From Chloroflexota bacterium (GTDB lineage: Bacteria > Chloroflexota > Dehalococcoidia > SM23-28-2 > RBG-16-64-32): a stretch of 20,279 bases of DNA. The translations under genes and the position numbers were made by a program. Below the pieces are notes generated by a model, which was given only the letters and a program-made list of their open reading frames with translations, was not told the DNA's origin and made no database searches. This document shows, in pieces, positions 1 to 8,475 of this stretch. The stretch lies in contig VBJT01000120.1 in assembly GCA_005880075.1 (NCBI GenBank), positions 1 through 20,279 on the forward strand, written 5' to 3'. Positions within the stretch are counted from its first letter, which is position 1. Every line of letters begins with the position of its first letter.

Positions 1-536
1 ATTACGTCTACCGGTTTCATCCCCAGCGCGCGGACCAACCCTTCGTAGCCGCCGCGCGCGATGTAGTGATCGATGTTCTCGGGGTCAGTCACGCCACAGT
101 TCGCCATCAAGCGGCGCACCTGTCCACGCATGAACTCAAGCGAGTTGAGTGCCGGTAGACCGCTTGACTCTCTGTCCCCGACGACAGCCAGCCCATGCTC
201 GCGCGCGATCCCGCTAGCCGACACCGCCGCTTCAACAACCAGCGGGATCACTTTGTCTGCTGTCACGTGCTGATAGAGGATGCCGGGGCCATTCGGCCGG
301 ACTACCTCGACGAGCGGTTCCGCGTAGCAGAGCCCCAGACAGCCGGTGAGCATCACGCCGGCATCGAGCCCGCGCGCCTCGACTTCGCGCCTGAGCGCCT
401 CGAGCGTTTCCTCCGCTCCCACCGCGCGAGAGCAGGTGGCCACCCCGACCTTGATCAGCGGGTGTGCGGGCCTGGCCGTTCGCGTCCATACATCATCGGC
501 CTGTTGCCACATCTCCTTGTATCTCGGCAGCGTCAT
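1..536 (-). CDS. nuoF: NuoF-type NADH-binding flavoprotein subunit, partial (C-terminus beyond window)
   Basis: The reading frame starts at ATG 536 and is open at the left window edge, giving 178 residues. The first ~100 residues match the thioredoxin-like [2Fe-2S] domain found at the N-terminus of HndC/HymB/FdsB-type NuoF proteins: C35 in VATCSRAVG, and C66 and C70 in TGCLGLC. The region from about residue 125 (LNSLEFMRGQ, then ENIDHYIARGGYEGL) is the typical entry into the FMN/NADH-binding SLBB-type core. The family passes electrons between NAD(P)H, FMN and Fe-S clusters. The start overlaps the nuoE stop by four bases (ATGA), so the two are almost certainly translationally coupled. The N-terminal [2Fe-2S] domain is commoner in NAD-linked formate dehydrogenases and electron-bifurcating hydrogenases than in complex I. 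The catalytic partner lies outside the window, so which complex this is remains open. Confidence 0.9.
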   Translation of the reverse strand, partial: MTLPRYKEMWQQADDVWTRTARPAHPLIKVGVATCSRAVGAEETLEALRREVEARGLDAGVMLTGCLGLCYAEPLVEVVRPNGPGILYQHVTADKVIPLVVEAAVSASGIAREHGLAVVGDRESSGLPALNSLEFMRGQVRRLMANCGVTDPENIDHYIARGGYEGLVRALGMKPVDV

Positions 537-1147
537 TCGGCCTCCACCGGTTGCGCAGCGTCCGGGGATTGTCCTACCGCACCGGCTTCCCCGTCCGTCG
601 GCGCTCTCCCGTCCTCGCCTTTCAGGTTCCGCGCCCACTCGATCGCCTCGCTCACGGTCAGCGGGCCGATGTACCGTCCCTCGCACCGGACGAGCGGCGC
701 CAGGTCGCAGGTGCCGTCGCACTGCACCAGCCGAAGGCCGAACTTGCCGTCGGCGCTCGTCCCGTTCATCTCGCATTCCAGGATCGCCTCCAGCGCCCGC
801 CGGATGTTCAGCGACCCCTTCAGCAGGCAAGCCGGCCCGCTGCACCACTCGACCGTGGTCTCGGCGGCCGGCGCCATCCGCACCTCGGAGTAGAAATCGA
901 TCGTCCCGTAGATGATCGCCGGAGTAGTTCGGAACTTCCCGGCGAGTAGGAACACCGCTTCCCGGGGAACATAGCCAAACTCGTGCTGGACGCGGTGAAA
1001 CGCCTTCAATAGATCAACCTGGTCCGGGGACAGGTCCTCGATCAGGTCGCTGATGCGGGCAAGCAGTTCGGTGCTGCCCGCTACGGGCTCTACGGGCGTT
1101 AGCCGCGAGTTATGACTGGCCTGCGAAAACATTGTGCCAACCGTCAC
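533..1147 (-). CDS. nuoE: NuoE-type [2Fe-2S] thioredoxin-like subunit of NAD-linked dehydrogenase
   Basis: This 204-residue protein is the 24-kDa/NuoE family subunit, which carries one [2Fe-2S] cluster and partners NuoF. The N-terminal helical part is recognisable (FHRVQHEFGYVPREAV, residues 50-65), then GTIDFYSEVRMAP. The four cluster ligands are C102 and C107 in CSGPAC and C143 and C147 in CDGTCDLAP. After residue ~173 there is a ~30-residue acidic, low-complexity tail not needed for the fold. The start is GTG at 1147; an in-frame ATG at 1132 (residue 6) is an alternative, and neither has a clear Shine-Dalgarno sequence. The stop overlaps the next start (ATGA). Only 46 bases separate it from the upstream membrane-protein gene, so it may be read from that transcript. 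The family is certain; assignment to complex I rather than to a formate dehydrogenase or hydrogenase is not. Confidence 0.93.
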   Translation of the reverse strand: MTVGTMFSQASHNSRLTPVEPVAGSTELLARISDLIEDLSPDQVDLLKAFHRVQHEFGYVPREAVFLLAGKFRTTPAIIYGTIDFYSEVRMAPAAETTVEWCSGPACLLKGSLNIRRALEAILECEMNGTSADGKFGLRLVQCDGTCDLAPLVRCEGRYIGPLTVSEAIEWARNLKGEDGRAPTDGEAGAVGQSPDAAQPVEAE

Positions 1148-1193
1148 ATAGCATACAAGACGGGCTGGAGGGACGCAGCTACAATTAGGCGCG

Positions 1194-4100
1194 CTATCTC
1201 AACGCGAAGTCCGTGAACGGAAAGCGCCGGATGTCGCCCGCCAGCCCATCCGTCACGTACACAAACCCGTGCTCCGCGTCGAAAGCCACTCCCTCGGGCG
1301 AAAACAGAGGCATGTCCACTGCCTTGTCGAGCCGCGCCGTCACGTGGCCGCCGCCGCTGATTAGCAGCAGCCGCGCATGCGGAGCGTCGGTCGCGATCAG
1401 GCGGCCGTCGGGGAGCGCCTCAATGCGCGGCTTGTTGCGCAGGCTGCGCTCGCTCCAGTCCTCGATCGGCCAGGTCGCCAAGGACCTCCCCGAGGCGTCG
1501 AACATCTGGATGCGTGCGTTCCCGGCTTCCGCTACGTAGACCGCGCCGTCCCGGCCGACCGCGATCCCCGTCGGGTCCTCGAACTCGCCCGCCTCCTTGC
1601 CGCGTCGCCCGAAATCGCCGAGGTGTATGCCGTCCGGAGTATACCTGCGGATTCGATTGGTGCCGGTGTCGGCCACGAGGATGTTGCCCTGGTGGTCGAT
1701 CGCGATTCCGCGCGGCGCCCAGAACCTGTCTGGCGCCGGATTGATAAGGTCACGCGTCGGCTGCCCCCAGGCGAGGATTGGCGTCAGGTCCGGCGTGAAT
1801 TTTTGGATGCGGTGGTTCCATGTGTCCGCTATATAGACATTGCCGGCCGCGTCCACCGCAACGTCCGACGGCTGGTTGAATTGCCCTGGCGACGCCCCCG
1901 CCGTGCCAACTGCTGCCAGAGGTTTCCCGCGGGAGTCGAATTTCTGGATCCGCGAATTGCCGCTATCAACGACGTACACGTTGCCAGCGGGGTCGAGTGC
2001 CACGCCGAGCGGCATTTCCATCTGACCCGGCTCGGCGCCGAGCCGGCCGATGATGTAACGTCCCTCGATGTCGCCCGCCGGCCTTGCCGCCGGCCCGCCT
2101 CGCCCCACCGGCGTTGATGACGACGGCCCAGGGTCCACCGCCTCAAACTCGATTGGTACAAACAACCGCCCTTCCACTCCACCCCGCGGCAGGATATCCC
2201 GATGAAACCAGAAGCCCCACCAGCGGTCCCACGTATCAGCATGCCCGAGGGTCGATGCGAAGTCTGAGATGCCCTCCGCCAAATCCTTGTTCTCGCCGAC
2301 GCCGCGGTAGTCCTCCGGAAACGACCAATGGAGCGTGTAGGCCTGCGACGGCTGGTACGCGTCAATGTAACTGCTGGAGTAGCTCTCATTCGGCGCCGAC
2401 ACTAGCAGTACCGCATCGGCTTCCGGTCGGAAATCCGGCCCCATCTCGTCGAAGCTCACCTTATAGTCCCGGAAGTACCATGCCCACGGCCAGCGGTCCG
2501 TCCAGTCCACCTGGATGCGCAGGCCATCTCCCCTACCCGAAGCTTCGGCGATGCCGTCCACGCGCGCCACAACATCCGGCACATCGGGCGATGTCTGCGT
2601 GTAAAACAGGAACTCCCGGGGAATATCGCCGTGGTCGTACGTCGCCAAAATCGTCGTCCGCATGCTGAGCAGCGCAAGAAGAACGATAGGGGCAACCACC
2701 GCAATTGCCGCGGCCCGCCCGGGCGTGAAGCTACGGTGTCGAGCGACCCCGTCTCTCGTTCCCATCGCGACCAGCCATGAGAAGAAGCGACCCCCGCTAT
2801 AGCCCGCGAGGATTACGAGTGGCACGGTCGTATGCACCGTCAACCAGGGCATCTTCTCGCCGACCAGCGAGTAGGCGACGAGGCTGGCGGCCGTCCAGAA
2901 CACTAGGAAGCGCTCGAAGATCTCGCCTTTCAGCGCAACAAAGAGCGTGACTGCCGCGAGCGCCACCGCGAGACATTCTGCGATCACGATCGCGCTGCCG
3001 CCCGCGAAGCTGTCCGCTCCGAACGCGAATAACAGCGCAACAGCCGTGATGATCGTTAAGAGCCAGGACGGCGGCCCTCCGCGCAGGCAGTAATAGAGAA
3101 GAGCCGGTCCCGCGAATGCCAGTGCCAGATACTCGTACGCCGGCCAGAACATCAAGTAGTAGTACTCCGGCTGGTCGCCGCGCTGGGCCGCATGCTGCCC
3201 GATCCAATAGTCGAGACCCTGCCAGATGCCGTTGCCGAAACCACTAATATCCGTAAGAAACGCCGTAAACAGCAGCGCGTAAGGCGCCCAGAACCAGAGG
3301 GCCGCCGTCAGCCAGACACGCCGGTGCCATGCCAGTCCGACGAGCGCGCTCGCTCCTACCAGCACCACCACCACCGGAATCGCCAGCATCCGCTCGTCGG
3401 CCCCCGGATTGATGTTCAGCCCGGCCGCTTCCAGCGGGAGCTTAACCGCGGCTGCGAACTGCGGCCCGGCCAGCGTCCCCATTACCACCAGGACATCAAC
3501 AGCTGGATGCCGCTCCTCGAGGCCCAGCCGCCTGCGGATAACTCCGATGAAGGGCCACAGCGCCGCGATCAACCACGCGAACGGAGCATACGCCAGGAAG
3601 ATTGCCCCGCGTGCGATCCCCCCTCTCCCGCGCGACTGACCTGCGAATTCGAATGCCACCCACAGGTTGAGGAAGATCAGCATCAGCGCCGCAAAGACGA
3701 ACGTCGTCTCCTTGGTCGCAAAGCTAAGCGCAAGCAACGCAGCGGAAATGTAGAGGTAATGCGGCTTCTCTTCGTCGTCGATATAGCGCCAGATGCAGAT
3801 GACGATGCCCAGCGAGAACACGGCCGCGTAAATGTCCTCGCGCGCGAAACGGCTGTAGTAGAGCAGCCCCGGCGAGAACGCGATCAGCGCCGACGTCAGC
3901 AGAGCTCCCAGCCGGCCGAGGCGGCTGCGGAAGAGTAAGGGCAGCAGTACCAGGACACCCCCGAACAGCGCCGGAAGGATGCGCGCGGAGACATCCGACG
4001 CGCCGCCGGTCAGGACGAACGTCAATAGGATCTGGTAGGCATAGTAGGCGTGGAGACTCTCGTCGTGGTGCATCGCCCGGGACCCGAGCTGCCAGAGCCG

Positions 4101-4241
4101 GAACCCAAAGGCGCACAGGATCAGTGCGCCGTAGGCCGCCGCCTCCCAAGTCATCGGGAGCCGCAAGCTTAGTGCGCTGAAAGCGTCGCGCTTCTGCGCT
4201 GTAGTCGATCCTACAGGCAGCGGCCGCGCGAACTCACTCAC
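1194..4241 (-). CDS. GT39/TIGR03663-like membrane glycosyltransferase fused to NHL-repeat propeller
   Basis: This 1015-residue protein has two parts. Residues ~33-520 are strongly hydrophobic with about ten or more membrane segments. The first external loop carries HHDESLHAYYAYQ (D60, E61), the Asp/Glu motif of GT-C enzymes of the Dol-P-Man mannosyltransferase/ArnT (GT39) class, in the form seen in TIGR03663/Agl23-like proteins. An extracytoplasmic stretch of ~200 residues follows. Residues ~728-1015 contain six NHL-type blades, e.g. GVALDPAGNVYVVDSGNSRI, DVAVDAAGNVYIADTWNHRI and GIAIDHQGNILVADTGTNRI, which should form a six-bladed propeller outside the membrane. The likely role is transfer of a sugar from a lipid-linked donor to an envelope acceptor, with the propeller binding polymer or protein; this is inferred. 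The start is GTG 4241, because a stop codon lies just upstream in frame. It follows a second GT-C-like gene by 92 bases. Confidence 0.85.
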   Translation of the reverse strand: MSEFARPLPVGSTTAQKRDAFSALSLRLPMTWEAAAYGALILCAFGFRLWQLGSRAMHHDESLHAYYAYQILLTFVLTGGASDVSARILPALFGGVLVLLPLLFRSRLGRLGALLTSALIAFSPGLLYYSRFAREDIYAAVFSLGIVICIWRYIDDEEKPHYLYISAALLALSFATKETTFVFAALMLIFLNLWVAFEFAGQSRGRGGIARGAIFLAYAPFAWLIAALWPFIGVIRRRLGLEERHPAVDVLVVMGTLAGPQFAAAVKLPLEAAGLNINPGADERMLAIPVVVVLVGASALVGLAWHRRVWLTAALWFWAPYALLFTAFLTDISGFGNGIWQGLDYWIGQHAAQRGDQPEYYYLMFWPAYEYLALAFAGPALLYYCLRGGPPSWLLTIITAVALLFAFGADSFAGGSAIVIAECLAVALAAVTLFVALKGEIFERFLVFWTAASLVAYSLVGEKMPWLTVHTTVPLVILAGYSGGRFFSWLVAMGTRDGVARHRSFTPGRAAAIAVVAPIVLLALLSMRTTILATYDHGDIPREFLFYTQTSPDVPDVVARVDGIAEASGRGDGLRIQVDWTDRWPWAWYFRDYKVSFDEMGPDFRPEADAVLLVSAPNESYSSSYIDAYQPSQAYTLHWSFPEDYRGVGENKDLAEGISDFASTLGHADTWDRWWGFWFHRDILPRGGVEGRLFVPIEFEAVDPGPSSSTPVGRGGPAARPAGDIEGRYIIGRLGAEPGQMEMPLGVALDPAGNVYVVDSGNSRIQKFDSRGKPLAAVGTAGASPGQFNQPSDVAVDAAGNVYIADTWNHRIQKFTPDLTPILAWGQPTRDLINPAPDRFWAPRGIAIDHQGNILVADTGTNRIRRYTPDGIHLGDFGRRGKEAGEFEDPTGIAVGRDGAVYVAEAGNARIQMFDASGRSLATWPIEDWSERSLRNKPRIEALPDGRLIATDAPHARLLLISGGGHVTARLDKAVDMPLFSPEGVAFDAEHGFVYVTDGLAGDIRRFPFTDFALR

Positions 4242-4333
4242 GCTTTAGTCCCATCCATGCGCTCCCAGCCGGTTTGCATGCTCCATGTTTAGGCCTTACC
4301 GGTTAGTTGGCTTGTCCCTTCTCGCGTTTGTCT

Positions 4334-6094
4334 CTATATCGTCCTTACGAATATACGCACATCCACGGCATTCACGTCCGAGTAGGGCTCCCGGTACAAC
4401 AACCAGCGCCATATCCGGCGGGGCGCCAGGACTTCGTCCGGGTACCAACCCTCGGCCACCCGCCAAATATCCTCCCTCGCGACGAACCCCGCTGGGTTTG
4501 CATCCGGCCTAGAGACCACCGCCGAAGCGCGATTAGTCGGTCCGCCAAAGACGACCTGGGAGTCCCGGAGCGTCCAAGCGAGTTCGTCAGCCAGGTCCGC
4601 GTCGACGACGATCGTTCCGCCGCGTTCGCGCGCCAGCTTGTCGACCGTCTCCCGGAGCTGTTCCGCGCGGGGCGTGAGACGAAGGTCCACGGCGAACTCT
4701 GTCCCGTTCGAGAACGCAACGGCAAGAGACGAGTGGGCCAGAAATAGTGCCGCCGCGAGCGCAGCTACCACGGCGACAACCGGCATGGCTCGACCCGGCT
4801 TCTTTACAAGCACAAGGGCCACGAGGGCAACAGCGAGAACCACCGATCCGAGCAGGGTCAGCCGCTCGGCTGCGTCCGCGCTGCCAGAAGACCACTTCGT
4901 CATGAGCAAGGCAGCACCGCTAGCCAGCGCAGCGATGACTGTGGCGATCAGCCACCAGCGGCTAGTGGCGGCCCAGTCCACACCCTCTACTATCTCTTCC
5001 GCTAGTCCTCCGGCTAGTAATGCGAGCGGTAATAGCAACATCAACAGTTGACCTGCCTCCCGCCTCGTCGTGAAGACGAGCATCAACGCCGCCGCAAGCG
5101 TCCAGATGAGCAAGAATAGCTCGAACGCCGTCGTTTCCCTACGGCGCCGCCAAAACTTCAGGCCGACGAAGGCGCATCCCATCGTGCCGCCGAGCAAAAT
5201 CGGCCAGTCGTAGGCTAACAACAGCGCTAAGTGATACTCAGAAGAACGGGAATCGCGGGGCATCTTAAACATCTCCCAGAACAGCCTCAGCCCGGGCAGG
5301 TCCAGGCCTTCGAGCGAGGTGCCGAAGCGCGTCACTCCAAACTGAAGGGCTGCCGCGATGATAAGTAACGCCGTCAGCCATTGCAGCGGGCTCCGCTTGA
5401 ATGCTTGCCAAGCCTGCCTGACCTCGACGTTGGCGAGGAATATCGCCTCCAGCGCCAGGAATAAGAGCGCAGCCAGCGCGGCCAACATGGCTACCGCATC
5501 CGTGAGCGGTGCCAACGCTAGCCCCACGATGAGCGGGAAGGCACGTGCCGCCCGCGGGTCCCGGAGGTAACCAAACAGCGACATCATGATCAGCATCGCG
5601 ACTAATGACCCGAGGCTGAACTCCCTCGCCGACCGTGAATAAATGATCAGGAGCGGGGAAAACGCCAGCAGACCCGCTGCCACGAGAGCCCCAACTCGCC
5701 CCGCATATGGTCTCGCCGACCATAGGAGTGTGACCACTGCGACACCCGCCAACGCCGGTATGAGGCGCGCGAGCAGTTCTGTCTCACCAAAGATGCGGAA
5801 GAGGTAGGACGTCGCCGCTTCCGCAAGGTCACCCCGCCACGTCGGCGGCACCTCTCCACCGGCCACACGGGTCGCATCGAAGGCGCGCAATCCTTCGTCT
5901 ACGGTTAGCGGAGAAGCGCCGAGGTGTACCAACCGCAGCGCCCCCGCTGCGAGCGCCAAACTCGCCCAGACGAGGGCTTCTATGCTGAGAGTAAGACCGG
6001 GCGCAACATCCGCTTTGGGCGCATCATGTACAGCCGCGGCCGCGTCCCTACTCGTTATGTCACGCTCGGGCGCGTCCTGCACGCTGTCTCGCAC
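4334..6094 (-). CDS. GT39-like polytopic membrane glycosyltransferase
   Basis: This 586-residue protein has roughly twelve hydrophobic segments. The first is residues ~38-56, followed by an external loop with LTVDEGLRAFDA (D66, E67), the acidic pair expected for GT-C lipid-phosphosugar glycosyltransferases. The motif SPLLIIYSRSAREFSLGSL (~145-163) resembles the FSP..yYsRfaR-e motif at the equivalent place in the neighbouring 1015-residue protein, so the two are homologous over their membrane parts. About 110 residues after the last membrane segment form a small external domain. There is no NHL region. The start used is GTG 6094. The gene lies 54 bases after ftsY and 92 bases before the larger homologue. 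The acceptor and donor sugar cannot be told from sequence; 'ArnT-like glycosyltransferase' is as far as the evidence goes. Confidence 0.8.
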   Translation of the reverse strand: MRDSVQDAPERDITSRDAAAAVHDAPKADVAPGLTLSIEALVWASLALAAGALRLVHLGASPLTVDEGLRAFDATRVAGGEVPPTWRGDLAEAATSYLFRIFGETELLARLIPALAGVAVVTLLWSARPYAGRVGALVAAGLLAFSPLLIIYSRSAREFSLGSLVAMLIMMSLFGYLRDPRAARAFPLIVGLALAPLTDAVAMLAALAALLFLALEAIFLANVEVRQAWQAFKRSPLQWLTALLIIAAALQFGVTRFGTSLEGLDLPGLRLFWEMFKMPRDSRSSEYHLALLLAYDWPILLGGTMGCAFVGLKFWRRRRETTAFELFLLIWTLAAALMLVFTTRREAGQLLMLLLPLALLAGGLAEEIVEGVDWAATSRWWLIATVIAALASGAALLMTKWSSGSADAAERLTLLGSVVLAVALVALVLVKKPGRAMPVVAVVAALAAALFLAHSSLAVAFSNGTEFAVDLRLTPRAEQLRETVDKLARERGGTIVVDADLADELAWTLRDSQVVFGGPTNRASAVVSRPDANPAGFVAREDIWRVAEGWYPDEVLAPRRIWRWLLYREPYSDVNAVDVRIFVRTI

Positions 6095-6148
6095 ATCGTC
6101 AGTCTAGCGAAAAGACGCCGCGAGACGGTACCGCGCGAGGCTTCGCGC

Positions 6149-7186
6149 TCAGGAGGCGAATAACGCCTCGACAAACTCGCGCGGCTCAAACGGCGCCAGG
6201 TCCTGTGGCCGCTCGCCCGTCCCGACAAAGCGCACCGGCACCCGGAGCTGGTCGCACACGGAGAAGATGACGCCTCCCTTCGCCGTGCCGTCTAGCTTTG
6301 CCAACACGACGCCCGTGACGCCGACCGCCTCGGTAAAGTACTTCGCCTGGTGCATCGCGTTTTGGCCTGTCGTCGCATCGAGCACCAGGAGGACCTCATG
6401 CGGCGCTTCCGGGTACTTGCGCTGTATGACGCGGTTCACCTTCATCAGCTCTTCCATCAGGTGCGCCTTCGTGTGCAGCCTTCCCGCCGTGTCGATAATT
6501 ATGACGTCCGCGCCCCGGCTTTCCGCGGCTGAGAGAGCGTCGAAGACTACGGCACCCGGGTCGGCGCCCTGCTTATGCGCGACCACATCGACTCCCGTCA
6601 GTTGCCCCCACTCCTTTAGTTGATCGATCGCCGCCGCGCGGAAAGTGTCGGCCGCAGCTAACACCAGCTTCTTCCCCTGCGCCCGGTAAGCGTGCGCCAG
6701 CTTGCCGATACTCGTTGTCTTTCCCGTACCGTTTACTCCGACTACCAGGATGATAGCCGGCTTGGGCAACGTTTCGCGGTGGCCATTCGAATGCCAGATT
6801 TGACCCCGGCCGGTGTCCACTTCCAGCGTCCCGATCAGGTCTTCCTTGAGCACGCCCAGGGCCTGCTCCGGATCGCGAATCGAGTCTCGCTTGACCCGCT
6901 CCCGCAGGTCCTCGATGACCTTCATCGTCGTGCTGACGCCGGTATCAGCGGCGACGAGCGTCTCTTCGAGTTCATCCCAGAGCTCATCGCTCAGCCCTCG
7001 ACGGAACATCCCGCCGATACGGCTGAACCACGTCCGCCGTGTCCGCTCAACCGCCTCGTCGACCGCGTGGGCTTCCTCGCCGGCCTCTATTTCCGGCAGC
7101 GCCGCGTTCTCTTCGGCTTCGGCTACCGGCTCGTCATCCGTGTCGGCCGGTATTTCGTCTTTCTTTCGCCTGAATAGCTTGACCAT
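6149..7186 (-). CDS. ftsY: Signal recognition particle receptor FtsY
   Basis: This 345-residue SRP GTPase docks SRP-ribosome complexes at the membrane for co-translational insertion of membrane proteins. The N-terminus has a short Lys/Arg stretch (FRRKK, 5-9) and an acidic A region of ~40 residues, much shorter than in E. coli. The four-helix N domain covers about residues 50-135. The G domain shows GVNGTGKT (150-157), DTFRAAA (180-186), DTAGR (232-236) and AKLDGTAKGG (296-305; most relatives have TKLDG), with GERPQDL near the end matching the usual GE...DL closing motif. The start is ATG 7186. It is the last gene of the rnc-smc-ftsY cluster, separated from rnc and smc by three small genes. 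A good candidate promoter lies immediately upstream, so it may also be expressed on its own. Confidence 0.97.
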   Translation of the reverse strand: MVKLFRRKKDEIPADTDDEPVAEAEENAALPEIEAGEEAHAVDEAVERTRRTWFSRIGGMFRRGLSDELWDELEETLVAADTGVSTTMKVIEDLRERVKRDSIRDPEQALGVLKEDLIGTLEVDTGRGQIWHSNGHRETLPKPAIILVVGVNGTGKTTSIGKLAHAYRAQGKKLVLAAADTFRAAAIDQLKEWGQLTGVDVVAHKQGADPGAVVFDALSAAESRGADVIIIDTAGRLHTKAHLMEELMKVNRVIQRKYPEAPHEVLLVLDATTGQNAMHQAKYFTEAVGVTGVVLAKLDGTAKGGVIFSVCDQLRVPVRFVGTGERPQDLAPFEPREFVEALFAS

Positions 7187-7194
7187 TACTCTCG

Positions 7195-7223
7195 ATGATA
7201 TTGGCCCCTATCGGGCGCGGCAA
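7195..7223 (-). promoter_or_regulatory. Candidate sigma70 promoter immediately upstream of ftsY
   Basis: Read on the minus strand, TTGCCG (7218-7223) is followed after exactly 17 bases by TATCAT (7195-7200). This is 4 of 6 and 5 of 6 matches to the -35 and -10 consensus. A transcript would start within a few bases of the ftsY ATG (7186), giving a nearly leaderless message; no strong Shine-Dalgarno is visible there. The -10 hexamer is identical to that of the stronger rnc promoter. It is a prediction by eye and could be chance. Confidence 0.45.
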
Positions 7224-7231
7224 CAGTTCTT

Positions 7232-7585
7232 CTATGCTTTCTTGTCTAAACGCTCTAACAGTAGCTTTGGCAAATCGCGCAAGAACCGGCTGCGTGGGTA
7301 TGTCCGGTCCACACCCGCCATCTCGGCCTTCCGACGCAGCTCGATCTGCACGTGCGGATAAAACGCGATCGACCAGGCGCCCGCCTCGCCCGCCGCCCGC
7401 ACGAGATCATCTAGGTCGAGCTGGGTCATGGCTAGGTCGACGACCAATCCCTCGACCGCGCCGGATCTCAGGCTTTGGTCAGCGTCCTCGCCGGTAGAGA
7501 CCGTCTCTCCTATCTTCCCGACCGCCTTCGCCGCGTCCTCAATCCGCAGGCCGACCATTAGATCATCCACCAGCGCCAGGATCAC
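7232..7585 (-). CDS. Small receiver-like (degenerate CheY-fold) protein
   Basis: This 117-residue protein has the layout of a response-regulator receiver domain without output domain. A first hydrophobic strand (ILALVDDLMVGLRIEDAA) carries two Asp at residues 7-8. A middle strand (GLVVDLAMTQLDLDDLV) carries Asp at the usual phospho-acceptor place. A fourth strand (WSIAFYPHVQ) is followed by a loop and AEMAGVDRTYPRSRF, where the normal receiver has a strand and a Lys. The usual Thr/Ser and Lys switch residues are not clear, so it may be a pseudo-receiver that binds a partner rather than being phosphorylated. Start GTG 7585 is forced by an in-frame TGA four codons upstream. It lies between an MBL-fold gene and ftsY. 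The fold assignment comes from pattern only; no function is known to me. Confidence 0.6.
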   Translation of the reverse strand: MILALVDDLMVGLRIEDAAKAVGKIGETVSTGEDADQSLRSGAVEGLVVDLAMTQLDLDDLVRAAGEAGAWSIAFYPHVQIELRRKAEMAGVDRTYPRSRFLRDLPKLLLERLDKKA

Positions 7586-7619
7586 GACACTCGCTCATCC
7601 AGTCATTGCAGGCGGCCGC

Positions 7620-8456
7620 CTACAATGCAAACGTCGCGCCCTCTATGCCGCCCACCAGCGTGAACGGCAGCTTCGCGGCCCTTCGCGCGTCCTCGACCAT
7701 CCTCGCCAGTATCGCATCGTCGTGCTGGGGGTCATGATGGAACGTCACCATCTTCTTCGCCGCCACCTTCTCGGCAAACGCCACCGCGTCAGGCAATGAG
7801 CTGTGCCCCCAACCAACGTGCTCCGCATACTCCTCCGGTGTGTATTGAGCATCATGAATCAAAAGGTCGGCGTCCTCCGCCAACGCGAAGCCCGACGTCC
7901 ACGCGGCGTCTTCCGGGAATTTGCGGGCACCGAGTGCCGGCTCGTGGTCTGGAAGGTAAACAACCGCCATCCCATTCTCAGTAATCCGATACCCGACGGT
8001 AGGCCCTGGGTGGCAGACTAGGCTTGCCCGGACCGCCATTCCCTCGATTTCAAAATCGCTCAGCGGCACGTCGTGTAACGTCAGCCGGCTGGGAAGGTCA
8101 CGCATCTGCACCGGAAACAACGGCGGCGAGAGGTACCGCGCCAGACGATCACGTAGGTGAAGCGTCGTGGACGGAGGACCCCAAACGTGCACCTCCAGGC
8201 CAGGCTTGTAGAGGCCCGCGAAGAAGCCCAGTCCCTGGATGTGGTCCATGTGCAGGTGCGTCAGCAGAATGTCCACGCGCCGCAGGGCCGGGTCGAGCGT
8301 CGCGCTCAAGGGCCGGATGCCTGTCCCTGCATCGAGGATAAGGAGTTGCCCGTCCGCTCCGCGCACTTCCACGCAGGATGTATTTCCGCCGTAGCGCGCC
8401 GTTTCGGGTCCCGGCGCAGCCAGCGATCCTCTTGTTCCCCACAGAGTAATGTCCAT
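7620..8456 (-). CDS. MBL-fold metallo-hydrolase
   Basis: This 278-residue protein is a metallo-beta-lactamase fold hydrolase. The opening WGTRGSLAAPGPETARYGGN is typical of the PDE-like/RNase Z-like MBL branch, where 'GTRGS....P....YGGNTSC' is common. Metal ligands can be placed as H67, H69, D71 and H72 in THLHMDHIQG, H149 in VCHPGPTVGYRI, D170 in VVYLPDHEP and H240 or H241 in VTFHHDPQ. The length and complete motif set point to an active dinuclear hydrolase; substrates in this branch include cyclic nucleotides and phosphodiesters, but none can be assigned here. Start ATG 8456 is 19 bases after the PAS gene's stop, so the two are probably co-transcribed. There is no signal peptide, so it is cytoplasmic. 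Confidence 0.85.
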   Translation of the reverse strand: MDITLWGTRGSLAAPGPETARYGGNTSCVEVRGADGQLLILDAGTGIRPLSATLDPALRRVDILLTHLHMDHIQGLGFFAGLYKPGLEVHVWGPPSTTLHLRDRLARYLSPPLFPVQMRDLPSRLTLHDVPLSDFEIEGMAVRASLVCHPGPTVGYRITENGMAVVYLPDHEPALGARKFPEDAAWTSGFALAEDADLLIHDAQYTPEEYAEHVGWGHSSLPDAVAFAEKVAAKKMVTFHHDPQHDDAILARMVEDARRAAKLPFTLVGGIEGATFAL

Positions 8457-8475
8457 GCTCGGGCGATCCGTCCTC

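Noticed and set aside
195..893. Plus-strand open frame across nuoE/nuoF
   Set aside because: It lies opposite clear NuoE and NuoF motifs and has no recognisable features of its own.
2060..2110. GC-rich inverted repeats around GCCGGCCTTGCCGCCGGC in the membrane protein gene
   Set aside because: It codes a Pro/Ala/Gly-rich linker before the NHL domain; the palindromic look is explained by high-GC linker codons.
6133..6148. Hairpin GCGCGA-GGCT-TCGCGC just after the ftsY stop as a terminator
   Set aside because: The stem is only six pairs and the nearest T-run on the minus strand is about 20 bases further on, so it is not a convincing intrinsic terminator.
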